This document shows, in pieces, positions 57,597 to 64,000 of a stretch of 64,000 nucleotides of DNA (the stretch's first letter is position 1; the number at the start of each line of letters is the position of its first letter). The DNA lies in NCBI GenBank assembly GCA_009733575.1, contig ML769433.1, forward strand, positions 7,589 through 71,588. The letters are read 5' to 3'. The DNA is from Gymnopus androsaceus JB14 (Eukaryota > Basidiomycota > Agaricomycetes > Agaricales > Omphalotaceae). The translations under genes and the position numbers were made by a program. The notes under the pieces were generated by a model. That model searched no databases. It worked only from the letters and a program-made list of their open reading frames with translations, and was not told the origin of the DNA.

Positions 57597-58148
57597 TCCA
57601 TCTCCACCGCAATCTCATATTTGCGTGCACGTTTGATGTAAGGACGAGCGATAGCGATTTTTTCCTCATCAGTCTGACTATGAATGGATCCGTTATTGTC
57701 AAGACTTTGAAGAAAAATCTGCTCACCTCAGCATGGCTAGTAGCATCAACCACAATGCTATCAAAGACAATCCCTTGCTCTGCCAAACCCAGCGCAAGTG
57801 CAAGGCTCTCTCTGGATCAGTTGCATGATCCAAGTGGACTGCGATCGGAACAGATACTTGCGTGTTCAGGCAAAACTGAAAGAAAGGTCCTTTGTCATAC
57901 GCTAGTGTAACGGGGAAAAGCATAATCATCGCTGGACTTGCTTATCGTTCTCCAGAACGAACGAGCCCGATAAGACAGAATGTGCGTCATAACTAGAGTA
58001 GTATATAGGATGCCAGCTCCAGTGCCGCGAAAGAGGTTGATACAATGGACTTACCCAAATTATGCAAGGATTCCTATAGTAACCTCCTTGTTCCGCTCAG
58101 GTGAAGGATATCGGGTGTCCTGTTTCCCTGTAGTCCTTCAAGAGACAT
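57597..58148 (-). pseudogene. Truncated class II aldolase copy
   Basis: It opens like the gene at 53974 (MSLEGLQGNRT), slips into a stop after about 24 codons, then continues through ASPAMIMLFPVTLAYDKGP, VPIAVHLDHATDPE and VFDSI-like segments. It ends abruptly at about 57597, within the exon corresponding to EVELGR. About 45% of the gene (the 3' part) is absent. Its third intron keeps a standard gtgagc donor. Upstream sequence is also duplicated. It directly abuts the 5' side of the Crinkler-like gene. Confidence 0.85.
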
Positions 58149-58509
58149 GATGAGCTGGTTCACAGGAAACAGTAACGTGAGTAAGTTGAGCGTTGCTGCT
58201 CATAGGTCACACTCCGAGAAATCATACACAAATTGTTCTAATGATCTCATCGTTCCTAGCAAGGTAAACGGGAGAGTCTGCTTGGAGCTTCGTTGCGAAG
58301 AGCTGAACGAAGCAGAGTCCTGAGAGGCACTTCCATACTTTAGGGTCAATAAGATATCACCGAGTCTATCCTTGAAGCCGATAGTTGCGATGTTGACTAG
58401 GAAAGAGCATCTGGAAGAGCATGCATAATTATATGTTACCTACATAGTACACTACAGGACAACTGTTCGGATTTTCCTATCTTTGATTTGCGTATATCCT
58501 ATTCCAGCT

Positions 58510-58655
58510 TCTTCATCTGAAACGAGCAGTAAGCATCGAATGAGCAAGATGAGAAAGAATATTTACCTTTACGAATTCTGGTACGAAGGAAGTGAAAGGA
58601 TTTAGCGATTTACTATAGCCAACGTGATTTGTATCGTACCATCGTAGTTATCTGG
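58510..58655 (-). pseudogene. Remnant of old calmodulin 3' exons
   Basis: The plus-strand order 'tttacctttacgaattctgg' then 'atcgtaccatcgtagtta' matches the intron-bounded exons 9 and 8 of calmodulin copy 1 (51390-51465), spacing included. It lies immediately downstream of the stop codon of calmodulin copy 2, whose own last exon carries the same coding information without these introns. It is the relic of the earlier 3' end or of a partial duplication. Confidence 0.7.
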
Positions 58656-58657
58656 GA

Positions 58658-59569
58658 TCACTTTGCGAGCATCATTTTCACGAACTCGTCATAGTTTATC
58701 TGGCCGTCACCATCCACCTATCAATGGGGTCAGAATTAGCCAGGTTATTAAGATATAAATAACCCACGTCCGCTTCTTTTGAATTCAACATGCGACGAAG
58801 GAAAGAGGGAAGGAAGCAAAAGATGATGTCAATGGCAGGATCTGAGAGTAGAGACAATGCGTACCTCGAATCATTTCGTCAACTTCGCTGTCAGATAGCT
58901 TTTCGCCTGTGGAGAAAGGATGTTAAGATATACGGATTTCGCCCGCAAAGCATAACGCACCGAGATTCGTCATGACTGGGAGTGTTTACATTAGCCTAGG
59001 CGAAATGGTAAGGAGGACGGTGCTCACCGTGTCGCAGTTCAGCAGCACTGATATAACCATTTCCATCCTTATCAAAAACTTTGAACGCCTCCTTAATTTC
59101 TTCTTCGCTATCAGTGTCCCGCATCTTCCGCGCCATCATAGTGAGGAACTCGGGGAAATCAATGGAATTATTTCCATCTGCGTCGACCTCGTTGATCATG
59201 TCCTGGAGTTCTGCTTCAGTAGGATTTTGGCCCAATGATCTCATAACAGTTCCGAGTTCTTTCGTGGTTATCGTGCCATCGCCGTCTATAAATAAGAGTG
59301 AGCCCATATTTCGATAATAAAAGCAAGAAAACATGCAAACCTTTGTCGAACAAGGAGAAGGCTTCCTTAAACTCTATAAATTTGGTCGGTAAGCGACTTT
59401 GAGACTAGGATGGACTACACTGCGCACCAGATATTTGCTCTGCCGAGTTACAAGATAAGAATTAAATCTCTTCTTTCTGAGGATCGGGATTAATTACCTT
59501 CAGACTGAGAGATCGGTCAGAAAGTATTCAATTTATAACGAACGAAAGACTCACCAGTTGGTCGGCCAT
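58658..59569 (-). CDS. Calmodulin, copy 2 (canonical)
   Basis: Nine exons (59569-59555, 59504-59498, 59439-59428, 59373-59341, 59285-59028, 58975-58961, 58906-58865, 58775-58768, 58717-58658) give 149 aa, the standard length. It starts MADQLSEEQISEFKEAF; EF-hand loops [36 protein letters not shown] and [12 protein letters not shown] all have full calcium ligands. It ends FVKMMLAK. This is the likely essential housekeeping calmodulin. Micro-exons of 7 and 12 nt are in the same places as in copy 1, but two internal introns of copy 1 are absent. Confidence 0.96.
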
Positions 59570-59877
59570 GATTGGAGAAGAGAGGAGAAGATAGTGATAA
59601 GCGCCAATGGTCTCGAAGGGAACGAACCGGCAGTAGCCGGCAATTGCTTGCTCTGCGCCCACCAAGCAACGCTTCACGGTATACAATACATATACATATC
59701 GCAGTGCTGCCGCAATGCAACCACTATGTATTGCTACTTGCTACTGTCACTCGTCGATCGCCTCTTTTCTGAGGACTGAAAAACTGTGACGGCGATCACG
59801 AATGCTGTCCAATAATACTTAAAACTCAGCAGTCGAACAGCATATCTTCGGGATCGACTCTCCTCCAGATTGCTAGA

Positions 59878-61366
59878 ATGTCACCTGCAGGCTCTAAGGA
59901 TGGTTTGCCTGTAGATGCTAAGGTGGGTAACTCGATTTGTTTTACACTCCATCTTCTAATCATTATGTGGCGCGCAGGCTTTTCTTGTTTCGCTCTGGGT
60001 GAGCAGCATAAATTCTTGCCAGCAGCTTGGCAACTGACGTGGATCTGAGAAGGTCGAAACGTTTTTCTTTGGTGCGTCGGGGTGTCTCAAGTCTGTGCTG
60101 GTGCTAATATCGCTTCAACACAGGTCTTCATTTCATACTCTTTGGTTTCTGTGCTCTGGTCCTCTTGCGGCACAAGAGGCAAGGATATGCTGTACTTTTG
60201 ACAACTGCAGTCTGCATAATTATCTTTTCCGCAACACATTGTTCCCTGGCTTTCCGAGATAGTTTAATCCGTTTGAAACTGGTAGCTGTTGACGAGCCTG
60301 GTTGTCCTGCTGGATCATCAGGAAGTAGCATTGAAAACCCCAACCAGTTCTTCGGCTTAAATGCAAGATCATTTGCCTATCTCATGAACAAGTGAGTCCA
60401 GTTCAAGTTTGTTATGCGTTGACTGATTAATTCGTTTAGTTTCTTTGCAGATGCTCTAGTGGTTCGCAATTCCATTCCCTCTCATAGCTATTCCACCGGC
60501 ATTGAAACTTTATTAGGTTTATCGCTGCTACTCGCTTTGGAGCCCCAGCGCATATTATCCAGCTTTGCCAGCTTTATTGGTCCTAATTACTACTAGTGAG
60601 TGTTGTCGTAGTTACCGAAGCACCGTCTGAATTTATTCATCCACAGTGGTGGGAGTAGACGGATTTCCATGCAAAGAGGCCATGCAACTTCGGCCGGCCT
60701 TCTTCGTGATGTCACTAGTCACCAATTTGACCGTGGCCGTGTTGACTGGTGAGCATAACCTCCAAGAATTAAATCAGTGCTTAACAAACACCTACACAGC
60801 TGGACGTTTGTACTGGCTCAGTCGAAAACAAGAGTGGCATTTAATGTACAAAGACGAGCCGGCATTAGTTCGTCGATATAGTAAAGCCTTTGCAATACTG
60901 TACGCATTGCACAGTAACTCTACTATTCGGCCACTAACACAAACTTATTCGTAGTATTGAATCCGGTGGCTTATACTCTTTAGGACTTATTATCTTCCTG
61001 GCTTTCTGCGCTAACGACGAGTATGAAGGAGCTGCGGTAATGCTTCCCCTCGTGTGTTTTTACCTGAAACTAAAGGCTCCCTTCCTTGACTTTAGATGAT
61101 TGTACAGAGTGCTCTCACTCAGATTATGGTGAGTCGTCGCGCTTGATTATGGACTGTGCTCGAGTCTGATACCTTCCTAGGGGATCGTACCTACCTCTAT
61201 CATAGTAATCGTCGGTCTCGGGCTACAGTTTGAGCACCAACCGCCTCCAGAAGCTGAACCTCTTCGTCCCAGGCCATCGAATCATTCCCGTACTTTCAGT
61301 CGTCGTAGTCGTCGTAGTCGTCATAAACGAGAGTGGAATTATGGCGAAGTGATGAATATCGCGTAG
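59878..61366 (+). CDS. Multi-pass membrane protein of Agaricomycete seven-helix type
   Basis: About ten exons, starting MSPAGSKDGLPVDAK at 59878 and ending EWNYGEVMNIA at 61366, code for about 320 aa. Hydrophobic segments are visible around FFFGLHFILFGFCALVLL, GYAVLLTTAVCIIIFSA, FADALVVYRCYSLW, ALPALLVLITT, FFVMSLVTNLTVAVL, LYSLGLIIFLAF and GIVPTSIIVIVGLGL, so roughly seven helices. The fourth segment keeps the YRCY/W motif common in this expanded mushroom family. The cytosolic tail is Arg/Ser-rich. The function of the family is not established; receptor-like by topology. Confidence 0.8.
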
Positions 61367-61694
61367 GGCTACTAGACTGTACCACTCTTTTGCATGGACC
61401 TCTCGGACTTTACACTAAACGCTACTAGATACTGATCAGCACAAAGGACTTTAGATGTTGTATTATTACCCACAAACCCGTACGGACATATTCTACAATT
61501 GCCTATACATTACCGTGAAATTAACAAAGTTCCAAATCTTTCGACATGCATTCAACCGAAGGTACTTGAGCATGTCAAACGGATACTTGGATAAACACCT
61601 TTCAAATTCGGTGCTACTAAACATTGATTAAGGAATTTAATGTAAACGAAGACAGCTACGATTAAATATTGTCCATTTTCACATCTCGCACCTC

Positions 61695-62308
61695 CTAGTT
61701 AGAGGCCTGGAGGACGGTGACGGGGTATTCCACCGACCCTTGAACCAAAGTCTGACCATTGCTGTCCGACGTGGCAACGTGCGTGGTGGTGAGGAGGATC
61801 TCGTATTGGGCGTCAGGGTAAGTCGTGAATTGGGAGTAGTTCGGGTCAAACTGCAACGAGTGAGCTTTGGTTTTGAAAACCAGAAATCGAAAATGCTTAC
61901 AGTAACGGTAAACACGTCAATTCCACTAGCAGGGGCGTCGCGACGGGCAAAGTAGACGGGGGGTTGGAAGCTACGTTCTTGTCAGCCAACTTTGCTATTA
62001 GGATCAAAATAGCAGCGTATATTTACCCAGAGTTGTTGGCGGCTGGAACAACCAAGGTATAATCGGTATACACCGGCGTGTAACCGAGGTCAGTCGCACA
62101 AATGAAGCTGGCGTTGAAAGTGATTTCCTAATAGACGCAAAGTGTGTTGTTAGGAACTGATAATTCTATAGCAGTCGATACTCACCTCTCCAAGAACAAT
62201 AGGATTAGGTGAGAAGGTGAGAGTACCAAAGCGAGCAGCCTCAGCACAGAACTGAGCGAAAGCGGGAGCAGCGAGAGCAGAGACAGCGAGGAGAGATTTG
62301 AACATCAT
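61695..62308 (-). CDS. Small secreted protein of unknown function
   Basis: Four exons encode about 150 aa. A signal peptide MMFKSLLAVSALAAPAFAQ is followed by FCAEAARFGTLTFSPNP, ITFNASFICATDLGYTP, FQPPVYFARRDAP, and ILLTTTHVATSDSNGQ to VLQASN. Two Cys residues and the beta-rich pattern suggest a small extracellular beta-sandwich, but I recognise no family. Its 3' end and downstream flank are duplicated at 62.89-63.3 kb. Confidence 0.75.
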
Positions 62309-62889
62309 TGTCAAGGAAGGCAAGAGTGAAAAATTAGTCGAAGATGTGAACGTGAGTGAAGAAGAATGAAGTAAAGAATCAGTGGTTTATCCTTCGCCTT
62401 TTATACGTGCTGGAATGTAGTACGGCCAAAACTGACCGTTTCAATTTGATTATGAGTAGGCAATCATTCACAAGACGATCGACGGTGGTTGTACGCCGTG
62501 ACAGTATATTAAGTGTCTGTAAGATCCTGCGCCTTCAAGTTCCGGATTCACTAATAACAGAGTAAAGGCTTCGAGTAAAAGCTTCATAGTAGCTTTTAGC
62601 TTTTTCGGGTCCCTTCACTGGAAGAACTCTCCAGTCCTAAAGACCCTTTTCCATTCCTTACATTGTAGAATTCGAAGACTCTGGGCGCAATGTTAACTGG
62701 GGTGCAATGCACATCGCATCGCACAGAGATACCTCCGATGTTTCGAGTCCCCACCGGCTGTGAGACCGTGCTGTACAAATGTCCAAAGAAGGGAACATAA
62801 ATTTGCATTTCGGTGTCGGACAGAGAGATACTTACAAACCAGCAAAATGCATTTCGCAACAGTTCATTCATTCAGCCGGTACCGGGGCT

Positions 62890-63310
62890 TCAATGCAAGT
62901 CCACAATGTCACGCGGATACTTGCAGATGAACACCTTTCAAATTTGGTGTTACTGAGCACCGACTGAGGAAGGGAATTTAAATGACCTGGAAGACAGCCG
63001 CGATAACATTCTTCTTACATCTCCCAGTCTCTACTAGAGGCCCGGCGGGTGAGAGTAACCAGGTATTCCACTGTAGAATAGAAACCGACCCTTTTGAAGC
63101 CGAAGTTCATGAAGACAGGGTGCGTAGATTCGCAGATGGCGCGTAGAAACACCTCCAATGTGAATAAGATTTAAAAATCATGTAAGCAACCTGAAGCAAG
63201 TTTCTCTGTTATGGGTTCATATTGAATAGAGCAATGTTGACAATGAACGTTTGAGAACAGGTTTCAACACCTGGACACTTACTCGAACTCAACAGTAAAA
63301 TGTATGTTGT
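62890..63310 (-). pseudogene. Relic of the secreted-protein gene (3' end and flank)
   Basis: Blocks 'ggatacttgcagatgaacacctttcaaatt', 'gaagacagccgcgat' and 'tactagaggcccggcgg...ggtattccac' follow the order of 61570-61730 (the downstream flank and last exon of the intact gene). No start, signal peptide or full exon is present. The frame is not kept. Confidence 0.65.
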
Positions 63311-63416
63311 CAGCTCCGAGCTTGTAAAGATGATGGGTGCTTGCCGAATTCGAAACCTGCAACCGGCGGTTTTCTCTTCTCTTCATGAATGCTACTAACT
63401 GCAGAAGTTTGGTAAA

Positions 63417-63713
63417 GTGCTGGACGGTCGCGCCCGAAAGGATAGACGCGAGTCTGTCAACCGTCACGCACGTACCGCAATCCACCACCGCCAGCACCAG
63501 AACCGAGTCCCGATACACTCGTCTACGCCATACACACGTACCTCCTCTGATTGCGGTTGTGGTTGTTCACCTCTGGCATCCGATTCCCAATTGCAATCGA
63601 CCGGTGAATATCACAGTTTCGGTGGAATCATAGCATGTGAGTCTGCTGGCGTTGCAAGATCACATTCCGAACCCGATTCGGAGCCAGAGCTGGAGGAATG
63701 GGTGGAAAAGTAA
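63417..63713 (+). CDS. Hypothetical protein, possibly partial
   Basis: A 98-codon frame ends in a Ser/Glu-rich stretch (GVARSHSEPDSEPELEEWVEK) with a Cys-rich CGCGCSP before it. The composition looks protein-like, but there is no family, no splice evidence and no neighbour context. The first half may be non-coding. Confidence 0.25.
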   Translation: MLDGRARKDRRESVNRHARTAIHHRQHQNRVPIHSSTPYTRTSSDCGCGCSPLASDSQLQSTGEYHSFGGIIACESAGVARSHSEPDSEPELEEWVEK

Positions 63714-64000
63714 TTTGAATTATTTCCGACTCGAAATTGCATAGGGTTCGGGATGGTAGTCTGTGTCTGTGTACGGGAGCATACTCATGGCGTACATGTA
63801 TACCAGGACGTGGAGGGAAACGCGAATGGGGAGGAGAAGATGATGATGACAAGAGCTGCGCTGGTGATGAATGCACTGGATAAAAGGATTGAGCGGGACT
63901 TTTTTCAGCTTCCGAATATTATCATGATTTGCTGCCTTTTCACTAGTACAGGGATTCAGATGACTACGAGTCGTCGTCGTTGGGGACACCAGGAAAAGTT

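Noticed and set aside
8108..62308. Secondary-metabolite or operon-like gene cluster
   Set aside because: No polyketide, peptide or terpene synthase, transporter or pathway regulator is present. Neighbouring genes belong to unrelated housekeeping and secreted functions.

Overview
The window is nuclear DNA from a filamentous fungus, most likely a mushroom-forming basidiomycete (Agaricomycete). The evidence is many 45-70 nt introns with GT(or GC)...AG ends, micro-exons in the calmodulin and ligase genes, fungal families (GH12 glucanases, HsbA-type wall protein, F-box proteins, seven-helix membrane protein), intron-containing tRNA-Arg(ACG), and a repeat-rich left end. Gene models were spliced by eye from frame continuity and family motifs; exon ends may be off by a few bases.

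Layout. 1-7,900: no intact gene; a patchwork of short terminal-inverted-repeat (TIR) elements, a 0.47 kb insertion with target duplication, G-rich and 184-bp tandem repeats, and scraps of one decayed gene. 8,100-20,450: a duplicated secreted-enzyme cluster: two GH12 loci on the minus strand (one intact, one broken) plus a GH12 remnant, two tandem FSH-type serine hydrolases on the plus strand, then two GH12 loci on the plus strand (one intact, one broken). 21,400: tRNA-Arg. 21,915-25,930: a long CAMK-like protein kinase. 25,930-29,680: gene-free with a thrice-repeated 75-110 bp motif. 29,680-31,587: acyl-CoA-oxidase-like enzyme. 32,251-36,793: a UBR7-like ubiquitin ligase (minus) and a stand-alone hydantoinase-B half of 5-oxoprolinase (plus), sharing a 285 bp promoter region. 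37,572-38,315: frame-broken HsbA-like wall protein. 39,107-41,767: tRNA-Arg relic, isovaleryl-CoA dehydrogenase (minus), tRNA-Arg (minus). 42,200-47,004: F-box-like remnant and F-box gene. 47,505-51,120: ATP-dependent DNA ligase with two SWIM zinc-finger modules. 51,325-59,569: two calmodulin genes bracketing a class II aldolase, its pseudogene copy, and a Crinkler-like/kinase fusion gene. 59,878-62,308: a membrane protein and a small secreted protein, the latter with a 3'-end relic at 62.9-63.3 kb.

How the genes relate. There is no operon or obvious biosynthetic cluster. The two metabolic themes are secreted polysaccharide degradation (GH12 group) and fatty/branched-chain acyl-CoA oxidation (29.7 and 39.3 kb). 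Local duplication with decay dominates the window: GH12, FSH, calmodulin, aldolase, SWIM module, tRNA and secreted protein all occur as duplicates.

Two cross-cutting observations stand out. Five introns appear to use GC donors, and in three paralogous positions the sister copy has GT. Several otherwise intact genes each need exactly one or two single-base corrections, often in short homopolymers, which points to base-calling indels or very recent lesions and should be resolved before any of these genes is called dead.
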